Below, piece after piece: positions 25,032 through 35,210 of a DNA stretch of 64,000 bases; position 1 is the stretch's first letter; every line of letters starts with the position of its first letter. The notes beneath the pieces are model-generated. The model was not told the origin of the DNA. It saw only the letters and a program-made list of their open reading frames with translations, and ran no database searches. A program made the position numbers and the translations under genes. Source of the stretch: Candidatus Legionella polyplacis (GTDB lineage Bacteria; Pseudomonadota; Gammaproteobacteria; Legionellales; Legionellaceae); contig NZ_CP135136.1 in NCBI RefSeq assembly GCF_037013735.1, forward strand, positions 310,001 to 374,000, in the 5' to 3' direction.

Positions 25032-26161
25032 ATGTTAAGTAAAAATATATATTCAATATTATATAAGAATTATTTTAAAAAAAATAAAAGTATTTCTTTT
25101 TTAAATTTTATGAGAATAATTTTGTATTCTCCATTGATAGGATATTATAATAATTCGAATTTTAAAAAATTTGGAATTAAAAAAGATTTTATTACTTCTC
25201 CAGAATTAACTTCTTTATATGGATCTGTTATTGCAATTCAAAGCAACCAAATATTATGTCAGTTGGTTGATCCAATTATTATAGAATGTGGTGCTGGTAG
25301 TGGAAAGTTGTGTATAGATATTTTACTTTATTTAGAAAAGTATGGTTCATTACCAAAATTTTATTATATATTAGAAATTAGTGAAACATTACGTAATCAT
25401 CAATTTTTTTTAATAAAAAAAAAATTCCTCATTTATTTAATCGTATTAAATGGTTTAAAAAATGGCCAAGAAAGAAAATTAATGGACTAATTATTGCCAA
25501 TGAATTTTTAGATGCTTTTCCAGTACATAGATTTTTCAAAACTAAAGATAAAATATTAGAAAGTTATATTAAATATGATTCAGATCATCAATTAAAAGAA
25601 GTATTTAAATCTTGTAGAAATTATACTTTAATTCAATATTTAAAAAAATTTTTTCCTAAAAATTTATATGATTATTATTCAGAAGTTAATTTATTAATTG
25701 ATTTTTGGATAAAAAAATGTTATAAAATTCTCTATCGAGGAGTAGTATTAATTATTGATTATGGATTTCCTTTGCATGAGTATTATCATCCTGATCGATA
25801 TATGGGAACCATAATGTGTCATTATCGTCATAGATCTCATACTAATCCTTTAATACATTTAGGTAGACAAGATATAACTTCTCATGTTAATTTCACACAA
25901 GTTGCTGAATCTGCAAAATTAACAGGTTTCAAGGTATCAGGATATACAAATCAATCTTCTTTTTTAATTTCTAGTGGATTTTTAGATTTATTAAAAGAAA
26001 ATATGAATAATAATTTCTTTATTACACAAATTGCTAAAAGTTTATTACAACCTCATGAAATGGGAGAATTATTTAAAGTTTTAGCTTTAAATAAAAATTT
26101 AGATATTCCTTTAATTGGATTTGAAATAAATAATAAAAAAAATAGCTTATTTTTGTCTTGA
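25032..26161 (+). pseudogene. MidA/NDUFAF7-like SAM methyltransferase, frame broken at a run of ten A
   Basis: Two overlapping reading frames together encode a complete Methyltransf_28 (PF02636-type) protein of about 377 residues. The first frame (from ATG 25032) holds LYSPLIGYYNNSNF, DFITSPELTSLYGSVIA and the SAM motif IIECGAGSGKLCIDILLYLE. It then hits the run of ten A at 25415-25424 and continues out of frame to a stop at 25490. Reading on in the -1 frame from 25424 gives IPHLFNRIKWFKKW, then GLIIANEFLDAFPVHRF, VVLIIDYGFPLHEYYHPDRY and so on to 26161 with no stop. One extra A in the mRNA restores the whole protein. Both halves look well conserved, so polymerase slippage may rescue it; a recent true pseudogene or a sequencing error are the alternatives. 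In mitochondria the homologue methylates a complex I subunit. Confidence 0.8.
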
Positions 26162-26219
26162 TTTGTTTTAAGACATATTTTTAATTATTTACAAAATATA
26201 AATACCAAAAAATATTTTT

Positions 26220-27014
26220 TTATATAGCTATAGGTGCTGTTATTTTTAAATGAGATTTGTAATTCATGAATTCAAAATCAGAATATTTATAAGAAAAAAT
26301 AGATTTAGGTTTTCTTTTTATTTTTAAAATAGGTAAAGGAAATGGTTTTCGTGATATTTGCAAATTTACTTGATCTATATGGTTAGTATAGATATGACAA
26401 TCTCCACCTGTCCAAACAAGTTTTTTTACATTAAGATTACATTGTTGAGCGATCATGTGAGTTAAAAGTGAATATGAAGCTATATTGAATGGTACTCCTA
26501 AAAATGCATCAGCAGAACGTTGATAAATTTGGCAAGAAATAGTGTTGTTATAAATAAAAAATTGGAATAAAACATGACAGGGTGCTATAGACATTTTATG
26601 TATATCTTCAACATTCCATGAATTAACTAGTAATCTTCTAGAATTTGGATTTTTTTTAATTTCTTTTATTATATTTTTTATTTGATCTATACTATTTCCT
26701 TTTGTTGTCTTCCATGATCTCCATTGATGACCATATATAGGTCCTAGATTTCCTTTGGAATCGGCCCATGCATTCCATATATTTACTCCATTTTTTTTTA
26801 GATATTTAACATTGGTTTCTCCTCGTAAAAACCATAACAGTTCATAAATAAAACTACGTATATGAATTTTTTTTGTAGTAATTAATGGAAATCCATTTGT
26901 TAATTCAAAATGCATTTGATAGCCAAATATAGAAATAGTTGGTATGTTAGTTCTGTTATTTTTTTTTATTCCGTATTTTAAAATTTTTTTTAAGAATTTT
27001 ATATAAATTTTCAT
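26220..27014 (-). CDS. thyA: thymidylate synthase
   Basis: ThyA makes dTMP from dUMP using methylene-tetrahydrofolate, linking to folE and folD in this window. It has 264 residues, the same as the E. coli enzyme, and the nucleophile is Cys146 in [12 protein letters not shown]. Other signatures are [78 protein letters not shown] and the C-terminal APIAI. It is converging on the methyltransferase gene upstream in the window. Confidence 0.97.
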   Translation of the reverse strand: MKIYIKFLKKILKYGIKKNNRTNIPTISIFGYQMHFELTNGFPLITTKKIHIRSFIYELLWFLRGETNVKYLKKNGVNIWNAWADSKGNLGPIYGHQWRSWKTTKGNSIDQIKNIIKEIKKNPNSRRLLVNSWNVEDIHKMSIAPCHVLFQFFIYNNTISCQIYQRSADAFLGVPFNIASYSLLTHMIAQQCNLNVKKLVWTGGDCHIYTNHIDQVNLQISRKPFPLPILKIKRKPKSIFSYKYSDFEFMNYKSHLKITAPIAI

Positions 27015-27545
27015 ATGTTTACTTTTTATATCTATAATTGTTAGATAATCTTTTAAGATATTAAATAATTAATTTTTAATTGAAATAATTAATTATAAAA
27101 ATATAAATTACTTAAATAAAAAATTATATTATAAAGTATAGTTTTAGATTTAAAATAATTTATTTTATTGAAATAATTGATATATAACATTGTTATATTA
27201 ATTTCATATAAATATGATCGGTATTGTTTTAAATTTATTATTAATATAAATTTTGATTTTTAATCAATATTAAAGTTTATGTTGTTAAGATATAAATTAA
27301 TGATTTATTACTAGAGTTTTATACTATTTAAATATTGGTAATTTGTAATTAAAAAATTTTTTGTTTTTTTATCCATAAATAATGGTTTTTAAAAAAAATA
27401 AAAATTTTTTCTATTTTCATTGTAAAATAATGTTTATTAATTTTTTGCAAAAGATTTAATATAAAAAATTTTATTGTTAGTACTTCTGCTTTAAAGAAAT
27501 ATTATTAAAAATAATAACAAATTTTATTATTATTTTTCAGATTTT
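27015..27545. other. 531-base divergent spacer, thyA/ansA
   Basis: It is almost pure A/T and lies between the starts of thyA (-) and ansA (+), so it must hold both promoters. I see no open frame or RNA. Just before ansA there is a 10-bp perfect stem (27507-27516 with 27528-27537, loop 11 bases) followed by a short T run, ending about 8 bases before the ATG. Confidence 0.55.
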
Positions 27546-28568
27546 ATGAGAAAACGCACTCTTATTATAAATACAGGAGGTACAATCAGTAGCATTAAAA
27601 CAAGTAATGGATATACTCCAATAACAGGTTATGTAAAATCAGCTTTGGAAAAAATTCCTTGTTTAAAAAATAATAATATGCCTGATTATGTAATTAAAGA
27701 ATATGATCCTTTATTAGATTCTTCTAATATTTCTATTGAGTCTTGGAATAAAATTGGTACTGATATTAAAAATGAGTATCAATATTATGATGGATTTGTT
27801 ATTTTACATGGAACAGATACTATGTCATATACTGCTTCAATCCTATCTTTTATGTTAGAAAATTTAGGGAAACCTGTGATAATTACTGGATCACAAATTC
27901 CTTTATTAGAATTTAAAAGTGATGCAATAAATAATATTATTACTTCTCTTTTTTTTAGTTCTATTCAATTTATTTATGAAGTTTGTATTTATTTTAATCG
28001 TTATTTATTAAGAGGCAATAGAACTAAAAAGATGAGCACTTATTGTCTTAATGCTTTTAGATCTCCTAATTTTTCTTGTTTGGCATTTGTTGGGATGTCT
28101 GTGAAATTTTATAAAGAATTATTACTTCCTCAGCCAAAAAAAAGATTTAAATTACAGAAATTAAATGCTAAGCTAATTATTAGTTTTCGTTTGTTTCCTG
28201 GAATATCTATTGATATTTTAGGAAGATTATTGCAATATCCATTACATGGATTAATATTAGAAACATATGGTTCTGGAAATGCTCAAAATAATAATTTTCA
28301 ATTTTTGAAAATTTTAAAGAGAGCTTGTAAAAATGGAATACTAATTGTTAATTGTAGTCAATGTATTCAAGGATGTGTTAATATGAATCAGTATTTAACT
28401 GGATATTGGTTAAAAAAATTAGGATTAATTAATGGATGGGATTTAACATTAGAAGCAGCTTATTGTAAATTACTTTATTTGTTAAATAAAAATTTATCAA
28501 TTAAAGTTATAAAAAAAATGATGGTTAGTAATTTATGTGGGGAACTAACTGTACCTTATGGGGTATAG
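27546..28568 (+). CDS. ansA: type I (cytoplasmic) L-asparaginase
   Basis: AnsA hydrolyses asparagine to aspartate and ammonia in the cytoplasm. At 340 residues it is almost the length of E. coli AnsA (338). The first catalytic Thr is in NTGGTISSI and the second in ILHGTDTMSYTASILSFML. GKPVIITGSQIPL, the RGNRTKKMS segment and CSQCIQGCVNMNQYLTGYWL also match. No signal peptide is present, which fits the cytoplasmic type I enzyme. The aspartate could feed the TCA cycle and the aspartate-family steps (dapD, dapE) encoded nearby. The upstream hairpin would be part of the leader. Confidence 0.93.
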   Translation: MRKRTLIINTGGTISSIKTSNGYTPITGYVKSALEKIPCLKNNNMPDYVIKEYDPLLDSSNISIESWNKIGTDIKNEYQYYDGFVILHGTDTMSYTASILSFMLENLGKPVIITGSQIPLLEFKSDAINNIITSLFFSSIQFIYEVCIYFNRYLLRGNRTKKMSTYCLNAFRSPNFSCLAFVGMSVKFYKELLLPQPKKRFKLQKLNAKLIISFRLFPGISIDILGRLLQYPLHGLILETYGSGNAQNNNFQFLKILKRACKNGILIVNCSQCIQGCVNMNQYLTGYWLKKLGLINGWDLTLEAAYCKLLYLLNKNLSIKVIKKMMVSNLCGELTVPYGV

Positions 28569-28884
28569 TTTAATATTCTTTAATTTTATGTTTAGTAAAA
28601 TATATAAAAGAATTTATTTCAAAAAATAATAATTAATTTTAAGCTGTGTTAATAAAAAAATAATATAATTAGTTTTTTAATTTATTGTTTTTATATAACA
28701 ACATATAAAATATATTTTTTTTAATTTTATAATTGAAATATAAAAATTTATTATTTTAATAATGGATGATATATTAAATTAATAATTCCTAGAATACTTG
28801 GGAAAATATATTTAAAAAAATAAAATTTAATATCAAAGTAGGATATGAATCGTTATTTTTAAAATTTATAGGAATATATAAAAT
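28569..28884. other. spacer upstream of the sdh-suc cluster
   Basis: This is about 316 bases, mostly A/T, between ansA and sdhC. It should contain the promoter for the long TCA operon. I see no gene, no RNA and no trace of gltA, which often lies beside sdhC in gammaproteobacteria. Confidence 0.5.
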
Positions 28885-29292
28885 ATGGTCAATAACTCGA
28901 GAAATTTTAAAATTACTAAAAAAAATAGACCTGTAAATTTATATTTGAATTTTACTGATTTTAATTTAATGATGATTGTTTCTATTTTACATAGAATTTC
29001 TGGATTTATTTTATTTTTATTTTTTCCATTTATATTTTATTATTTTCATTTATTGGCTAAAGACAAAGTCTTTTTTCTTTATGTTACACAGATATTATTT
29101 TTTTATACATATTTTAAAATATTAGTTTGGATTTTTAGTATGTTTTTTATTCATCATTTATTATTTGGAATACGTCATTTGTTGATGGATTTTGTTTTCG
29201 TTAATACAATTGGAATTGGGAAAGTAACTATTTATTTTATGATTATTATTGAATGTTTATTATTATGTGTTGTTGGGGTGTCATTAATATGA
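28885..29292 (+). CDS. sdhC: succinate dehydrogenase cytochrome b556 subunit
   Basis: SdhC is a membrane anchor of complex II. It has 135 residues and three hydrophobic helices. The conserved start is KKNRPVNLYLNFTDFN, followed by SILHRISGFILFLFFPF with the Ser/Arg of the quinone site. FFIHHLLFGIRHLLMDF carries the haem His. It overlaps sdhD by four bases (ATGA), indicating translational coupling. Confidence 0.92.
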   Translation: MVNNSRNFKITKKNRPVNLYLNFTDFNLMMIVSILHRISGFILFLFFPFIFYYFHLLAKDKVFFLYVTQILFFYTYFKILVWIFSMFFIHHLLFGIRHLLMDFVFVNTIGIGKVTIYFMIIIECLLLCVVGVSLI

Positions 29293-29639
29293 TAAAACAA
29301 AGATATATGGGTAGTTTAACTGGCAGTGGAATAAAAGATTGGATTATACAACGTGTTACTTCAATGTATTTACTCTTTTATTTTTTATGGTTTTCGATAT
29401 ATTGGCTTTTTTGTCATAGATTGACTTATGATAATTGGGTTAAATTATTTAATTCTAATGTATTTAAAGTATCAAGTGTACTTACATTATTTTTTTTAAA
29501 TTTACATGTTTGGATTGGTTTATGGACAATAATAACTGATTATGTAAAAAAAATATTTTATCGTTTATTACTATATATAGTAGTATATATTTATTTAATG
29601 ATTCAATTTATATATGGAGTTATAGTTATTTTTAGGTAA
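29289..29639 (+). CDS. sdhD: succinate dehydrogenase hydrophobic anchor subunit
   Basis: SdhD is the second membrane anchor of complex II, 116 residues from the ATG at 29289. That start overlaps the sdhC stop as ATGA and gives the family start [18 protein letters not shown]; the longer reading from 29253 is discarded. [15 protein letters not shown] and [16 protein letters not shown], with the second haem His, are diagnostic. Confidence 0.9.
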   Translation: MIKQRYMGSLTGSGIKDWIIQRVTSMYLLFYFLWFSIYWLFCHRLTYDNWVKLFNSNVFKVSSVLTLFFLNLHVWIGLWTIITDYVKKIFYRLLLYIVVYIYLMIQFIYGVIVIFR

Positions 29640-29646
29640 TTTAAAA

Positions 29647-31440
29647 ATGTTGGTTAATGCTTATAAAAAATTTGATGTTATAATTATTGGAGCTGGTGGC
29701 GCTGGAATGCGAACTGCGTTGCAATTATCTAAATCTAAGATTAAAGTTGCTTTATTTTCAAAGGTTTTTCCCACTCGTTCTCATACTGTTTCAGCTCAAG
29801 GAGGAATTACTGCTGCATTAGGAAATGTAGATAATGATTCTTGGGAATGGCATATGTATGACACTGTTAAAGGTTCAGATTATATTGGAGATCAAAATTG
29901 TATCGAATATTTATGTAGAAACGCACCTGATGCTGTGTATGAGTTAGAACATATGGGTTTACCATTTTCAAGAACAAAAGATGGAAAGATTTATCAACGT
30001 CCATTTGGGGGGCAAACTAAAAATTTTGGATATGAACAGGCTACACGTACTTGTGCTGCAGAGGATAGAACTGGGCATGCTTTATTGCATGTTTTGTATC
30101 AACAAAATTTAAAAGAAAAAACTTGTATTTTTAGTGAATGGTATGTTATTGATTTAGTAAAAGATATGTCAGATTGTATAGTAGGAGTAACTGCTATTTG
30201 TATTGAAACAGGAGAGATTTATTTTATACAATCTCGTGTTTGTGTCATTGCAACTGGAGGTGCTGGTCATATTTATCAATTTACTACAAATGCTTATATT
30301 AATACTGGTGATGGATTAGGAATGGTGTTACGGGCAGGTTTTCCATTGCAAGATATGGAAATGTGGCAGTTTCATCCTACTGGAATTTTAGGTTCAGGTG
30401 TTTTAATTACTGAAGGGTGTCGAGGTGAAGGTGGATATTTAATTAATAAATATGGTGAGCGTTTTATGGAAAATTATGCTCCAATGGTTAAAGATTTGGC
30501 ATCTAGAGATGTTGTATCTAGGTCTATAGCAAAGGAAATAGATTGTGGAAGAGGCTTTATAGATAATAGTAATAGTGAAGGTATTGGTTATGTAAAATTA
30601 AAAATAGATCATTTAGGGTTGGATTTGATTCAGTCTAGATTACCTGGTATTCGTGAATTGTCTATGAAATTTGCTTCGATAGATCCAGTTTATGATGCAA
30701 TACCAGTAGTACCAACATGTCATTATAGTATGGGTGGTATACCTACTAATATTTATGGACAAGTTTTAACTCAAAAAGATAACATGGATAATATCGTAGA
30801 GGGTCTTTATGCTGTTGGAGAATGCGCATGTGTTTCTGTTCATGGTGCGAACAGATTGGGAGGTAATTCTTTATTAGATTTAATAGTTTTTGGAAAAGCT
30901 GTTGGATTACATATAGAAAATATGTGGAGATTGAAAACGATTCCTAGTCTTAATAAATTCATCAGTAATGATGATATTATTTGTTCTTTATCTCGATATT
31001 TAAAATGGGAAAATAAAAAAGATAAAAATGGAGAAAATCCTTATCTAATATATAAGGAAATGAAAAGAATTATGCAAGATAATTTTGGAGTTTTTAGAAC
31101 TGGGAAATTGATGCAATTGGGTATAAATAAATTAAAATTATTGAAAGAGCGTTTAGATAATTCTATTTTATTTGATAAAAGTAAAATTTTTAATACTGAA
31201 AGAATTTTTGTATTAGAATTAGATAATTTAATGGAAGTCGCATTTGCTACTGCAAAATCAGCATTAATTAGAACAGAAAGTAGAGGTGCTCATTTTCGAG
31301 AAGATTTTCCTAAACGAGATGATATTAATTGGATGAAACATACTTTGTTTTTTAAAAAGAATGAAACTGTTTCTTTTCGTTCTGTTAATGTTGATACAAA
31401 ATTTATTAAATCTTTTAATCCAAAGGAACGTATTTATTAG
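29647..31440 (+). CDS. sdhA: succinate dehydrogenase flavoprotein subunit
   Basis: SdhA oxidises succinate to fumarate on covalently bound FAD at the inner face of the membrane. It has 597 residues. The FAD fold is [19 protein letters not shown]; the His carrying FAD is in [19 protein letters not shown]. The active site is [19 protein letters not shown] with [10 protein letters not shown], and the second FAD contact is [18 protein letters not shown]. All catalytic segments are intact. Seven bases separate it from sdhD. Confidence 0.97.
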   Translation: MLVNAYKKFDVIIIGAGGAGMRTALQLSKSKIKVALFSKVFPTRSHTVSAQGGITAALGNVDNDSWEWHMYDTVKGSDYIGDQNCIEYLCRNAPDAVYELEHMGLPFSRTKDGKIYQRPFGGQTKNFGYEQATRTCAAEDRTGHALLHVLYQQNLKEKTCIFSEWYVIDLVKDMSDCIVGVTAICIETGEIYFIQSRVCVIATGGAGHIYQFTTNAYINTGDGLGMVLRAGFPLQDMEMWQFHPTGILGSGVLITEGCRGEGGYLINKYGERFMENYAPMVKDLASRDVVSRSIAKEIDCGRGFIDNSNSEGIGYVKLKIDHLGLDLIQSRLPGIRELSMKFASIDPVYDAIPVVPTCHYSMGGIPTNIYGQVLTQKDNMDNIVEGLYAVGECACVSVHGANRLGGNSLLDLIVFGKAVGLHIENMWRLKTIPSLNKFISNDDIICSLSRYLKWENKKDKNGENPYLIYKEMKRIMQDNFGVFRTGKLMQLGINKLKLLKERLDNSILFDKSKIFNTERIFVLELDNLMEVAFATAKSALIRTESRGAHFREDFPKRDDINWMKHTLFFKKNETVSFRSVNVDTKFIKSFNPKERIY

Positions 31441-31472
31441 TTAGTATTTTAACTGAATAAGAAGGAAAAATT

Positions 31473-32198
31473 TTGAGTAATTTTAAAAAAATATATTTAT
31501 CAATTTATCGTTATTATCCTGATAAAGATAATAAACCGCATATGAAAAATTATATAGTTAATGTCCCTTACGATAAGGATATCATGTTGCTTTCTGTTTT
31601 AGAAAAGATAAAATTAGAACAAGATTCTACACTCGCTTTTAGACGTTCATGCAGAGAAGGGGTATGTGGTTCTGATGCTATAAATATTAATGGAAAAAAT
31701 GTATTAAGTTGTGTTACAAAAGTATTTTCTATAAAAAGTAAAAAGTTAATATTAAGACCGTTGCCAGGGTTTCCTGTAATACGTGATTTAGTAGTGGATT
31801 TAAGTATTTTTTATAAACAATATGAACGTATTAGACCTTATTTATTGAATAAGCAGAAAAAAATGTTTCATTCTGAATATCGACAATCTCAAGATGATAG
31901 AAAAAAATTGAATGGTTCATATGAATGTATTTTGTGTGCTTGTTGTTCTAGTTCTTGCCCATCTTATTGGTGGAATCCTGATAAGTTTATTGGTCCAGCT
32001 GCTCTTGTTCAAGCATATAGATTTATAGTTGATAGTCGTGATACAGAAAAATTGGATAGACTTTATAAATTACGAGATCCATTTAGTGTGTTTCGTTGTA
32101 GATCTATTATGAATTGTACCACTGTATGTCCAAAAAATATTAATATAACAGAGATTATTTCAAAAATTCGTTTAAAATTATTAAAGATGTTTTTTTGA
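31473..32198 (+). CDS. sdhB: succinate dehydrogenase iron-sulfur subunit
   Basis: SdhB carries electrons from FAD to quinone through three clusters. The 2Fe-2S ligands are in RRSCREGVCGSDAININGK and LSC; the 4Fe-4S ligands are in CILCACCSSSCPSYWW; the 3Fe-4S cluster is in CRSIMNCTTVCPKNINITE. It has 241 residues. The start codon is TTG at 31473, preceded by a good AAGGAA site 6 bases upstream; no ATG is available before conserved sequence begins, so this is a real non-ATG start. Confidence 0.96.
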   Translation: MSNFKKIYLSIYRYYPDKDNKPHMKNYIVNVPYDKDIMLLSVLEKIKLEQDSTLAFRRSCREGVCGSDAININGKNVLSCVTKVFSIKSKKLILRPLPGFPVIRDLVVDLSIFYKQYERIRPYLLNKQKKMFHSEYRQSQDDRKKLNGSYECILCACCSSSCPSYWWNPDKFIGPAALVQAYRFIVDSRDTEKLDRLYKLRDPFSVFRCRSIMNCTTVCPKNINITEIISKIRLKLLKMFF

Positions 32199-32238
32199 TT
32201 TATAAAAATTTAAATAAAAGTATTTTGTAAATGAAGAA

Positions 32239-35076
32239 ATGAAAGATATTAATAAAAATTTAACTAAGATCAATTTAATTTTTGATTTGTCTATAGATAA
32301 TATGTTTTATATTTGTAATTTATATGAAGATTTTGTAAATAGTTCATTATTAAATTTTGATATTTGGAAAGATGTTTTTAATAAGATTAAAGAATTAGAT
32401 AATAGAATATTAATGAAGAAAACGGTTATAAATAAGAAAGAAAATTATATTGAAACTGTAAATTTTAGTAGTGATGAAAGAATCAAACAATTTATTAAAA
32501 ATAGTAAAATAAAAGATTTAATAAATTCTTATAGAAGTTTTGGACATTATTTAGCTTCATTGAATCCATTATTTTTTTCAGAAAAAATAAATAAAAATAA
32601 TTTTATAAAACAAAAATTAGATATAAATACATATAAGTTTAATAATTTTGATATAAATCAGTCTTTTCATGATTGTATTAATACATTTCAGATGGATTTA
32701 AATAAGACTTTAAGTGATTTAAAAGAAGTTTATTGTAAAAATATTGGTGTTGAATATTTGCATATCCAGGATGAATTAATAGTCGATTGGATTCAGCAAT
32801 ATTTGGAATCAGTTAAAAATAAGCAAAATTTTTCTATAGAAAAAAAATATTTTATATTAAAAAGTTTGATAGCTTCTAATGAATTTGAAAAGTTTTTAAG
32901 TGTTAGGTATGTTGGTCAAAAAAGATTTTCTTTAGAAGGAGGCGATGTATTAATTCCGGTTGTTCGAGAAATAATTAATATGTCAGGGGAAAATAAAGTT
33001 AAAAATATTGTTATCGGTATGGCACATAGAGGTCGTTTAAATATATTATCTAATATTATGGGGAAAAAAGTTAGTGATTTGTTTGGTGAATATGATAAAG
33101 GAATTCAATTTAGTAGATATTATACTGGGGATGTTAAATATCATTTGGGATGTTCTTCTAATTTGTTTAGTCTTAATGGAAATATTGTTCATGTTTATTT
33201 ATCTTTTAATCCATCACATTTAGAAATTGTGAATCCTGTGATTCAAGGAATTTCACGTGCTCTATTAAATAAAAATAATGATTTGAAAAAGAAAAATACT
33301 GTTCTTCCTATAATTATTCATGGAGATGCTGCATTTTCTGGGCAGGGTGTTGTTATGGAAACGTTTAATTTATCACGTATTGATAATTATACGACTGGTG
33401 GAACAATACATATTGTATTAAATAACCAAATTGGTTTTACAACTAGTAATATATGTGATTTAAGATCTACTTTTTATTGTACAGATATAGCAAAAATGTT
33501 AGAGATACCAGTTTTTCATGTTAATGGGAATAATCCTGAATCTGTATTGTTCGTTATTAAGATTGCTTTTGAATTTAGAAAGCGTTTTAAAAGGGATGTT
33601 ATTGTTGATATAATTTGTTATAGGCGTCATGGACATAATGAAATTGACGATCCATTTATTACTCAACCAAATATGTATAAAAAAATTGAAAGAATTCCTA
33701 CAGTTTTAGATCTATATATTAAAAAACTTATGAAAGAAAAAATTATAAATAAGGAGAAAGTAATTTATTTTGTTAAAAAGTATTTTTCTTTATTAGAAAA
33801 AGATAAGATTTTAATAGATAATTTACGAAATGAAATTTTTAAAAAGAGTAATCTTAATAGAGATTCTTTATTATCATTTCATGATATACATGATGTTAAT
33901 ACTATTAATACAGGAATATCTAAAAAAATTTTTATAAAAATTTCTAAAGATATAAATTCTGTTCCAGATAATTTTATTTTTCATCCTGTTGTTAAAAGAA
34001 TTTTAATAGAACGACAAAAAATGTCTATTGGAAATATTCCGATAAATTGGGGATATTCAGAAATGCTTACTTATGCTAGTTTATTGCATGATGGTTATGA
34101 TATTAGAATATCAGGACAGGATAGTATTCGTGGAACATTTTGTCATAGGCATGCAATATATTATGATATGGAAACTAATAATTCTTATGGACCATTACAT
34201 GTTATGGCAAGTAATTACGGAAGAAATTTTACAATAATTAATTCTCCACTTTCGGAGGAATCTGTATTAGCTTTTGAATATGGTTATTCTATTTTTAATA
34301 CTCGTTGTTTGGTTATTTGGGAGGCACAATTTGGAGATTTTGCAAATGTTGCTCAGGTTGTTATTGATCAATTTCTTGTTTCTGGGGAAAGTAAATGGGG
34401 AATTTCTTCTGGATTAGTTTTATTTTTGCCTCATGGTTATGAGGGACAAGGACCTGAACATTCTTCAGCTAGAATAGAGAGATTTTTACAATTATCAGCA
34501 CAGGATAATATACAAGTTTGTGTACCAACGGAGCCTGCTCAAGTTTTTCATATATTACGTAGACAAGTTATAGGTCCTATACAAAAACCTTTAATAGTTA
34601 TGATGCCTAAAAGTTTACTGAGAAATAAATTATCAGTTTCATCTATAGATGATTTTGTTTTTGGGAAATTTTACGCAATTTATTCTAAAATAAATAGAAT
34701 TGAAGAAAAAAAAATTAATAAAATTATATTATGTTGTGGTAAAATTTATTATGAGATTTTTAATAGGATAAAAGAAAGGAGTATAATTAATATTCATTTA
34801 ATTAGGTTGGAACAACTTTATCCTTTTCCTAAAAAAGAGATTTTAGATGAAATAGATAAATTTTCTTCGGTAAATACAGTAGTTTGGTGCCAAGAAGAGC
34901 CTAAAAATCAGGGAGCTTGGAGTTATATTAAAATAAACCTTGAAGAATATTTAAGAATCAGAGATAAACATTTTGTATATATTGGAAGGGATTGTTTGGC
35001 TTCAACTGCTGTAGGAAATTTTCAACGTCATATTGTTGAACAAAAAAAAATTATTGAAGATGCTATTAATTTATAG
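32239..35076 (+). CDS. sucA: 2-oxoglutarate dehydrogenase E1 component
   Basis: SucA is the thiamine-diphosphate enzyme that decarboxylates 2-oxoglutarate. It has 945 residues, slightly longer than E. coli (933). Characteristic segments are NSYRSFGHYLASLNPL, RFSLEGGDVLIPVVREI, IGMAHRGRLNILSNIMGK, HGDAAFSGQGVVMETF (ThDP), LNNQIGFTTS, CYRRHGHNEIDDPFITQP and DSIRGTFCHRHAIYYD, and near the end VVWCQEEPKNQGAW. It is 40 bp after sdhB in one TCA operon. The E3 subunit (lpd) is not in the window. Confidence 0.97.
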   Translation: MKDINKNLTKINLIFDLSIDNMFYICNLYEDFVNSSLLNFDIWKDVFNKIKELDNRILMKKTVINKKENYIETVNFSSDERIKQFIKNSKIKDLINSYRSFGHYLASLNPLFFSEKINKNNFIKQKLDINTYKFNNFDINQSFHDCINTFQMDLNKTLSDLKEVYCKNIGVEYLHIQDELIVDWIQQYLESVKNKQNFSIEKKYFILKSLIASNEFEKFLSVRYVGQKRFSLEGGDVLIPVVREIINMSGENKVKNIVIGMAHRGRLNILSNIMGKKVSDLFGEYDKGIQFSRYYTGDVKYHLGCSSNLFSLNGNIVHVYLSFNPSHLEIVNPVIQGISRALLNKNNDLKKKNTVLPIIIHGDAAFSGQGVVMETFNLSRIDNYTTGGTIHIVLNNQIGFTTSNICDLRSTFYCTDIAKMLEIPVFHVNGNNPESVLFVIKIAFEFRKRFKRDVIVDIICYRRHGHNEIDDPFITQPNMYKKIERIPTVLDLYIKKLMKEKIINKEKVIYFVKKYFSLLEKDKILIDNLRNEIFKKSNLNRDSLLSFHDIHDVNTINTGISKKIFIKISKDINSVPDNFIFHPVVKRILIERQKMSIGNIPINWGYSEMLTYASLLHDGYDIRISGQDSIRGTFCHRHAIYYDMETNNSYGPLHVMASNYGRNFTIINSPLSEESVLAFEYGYSIFNTRCLVIWEAQFGDFANVAQVVIDQFLVSGESKWGISSGLVLFLPHGYEGQGPEHSSARIERFLQLSAQDNIQVCVPTEPAQVFHILRRQVIGPIQKPLIVMMPKSLLRNKLSVSSIDDFVFGKFYAIYSKINRIEEKKINKIILCCGKIYYEIFNRIKERSIINIHLIRLEQLYPFPKKEILDEIDKFSSVNTVVWCQEEPKNQGAWSYIKINLEEYLRIRDKHFVYIGRDCLASTAVGNFQRHIVEQKKIIEDAINL

Positions 35077-35141
35077 TTTTAATATAAAATATATTTAAAA
35101 TTTGTATTATTTTTTTGATTTTTTTTAAACAATAAATATTT

Positions 35142-35169
35142 TATACATAGAAATAATGTACTATGTATA
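35142..35169 (+). other. stem-loop in the sucA-sucB spacer
   Basis: The arms TATACATAG (35142-35150) and CTATGTATA (35161-35169) pair perfectly around a 10-base loop, in the middle of the only longer spacer (134 bases) of the sdh-suc cluster. No T run follows directly, so it is more likely an mRNA processing or stability hairpin than a terminator. Confidence 0.4.
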
Positions 35170-35210
35170 TTAGTAATAAATTATATTTTTGAATATAAAG
35201 GTTTTTAAAA

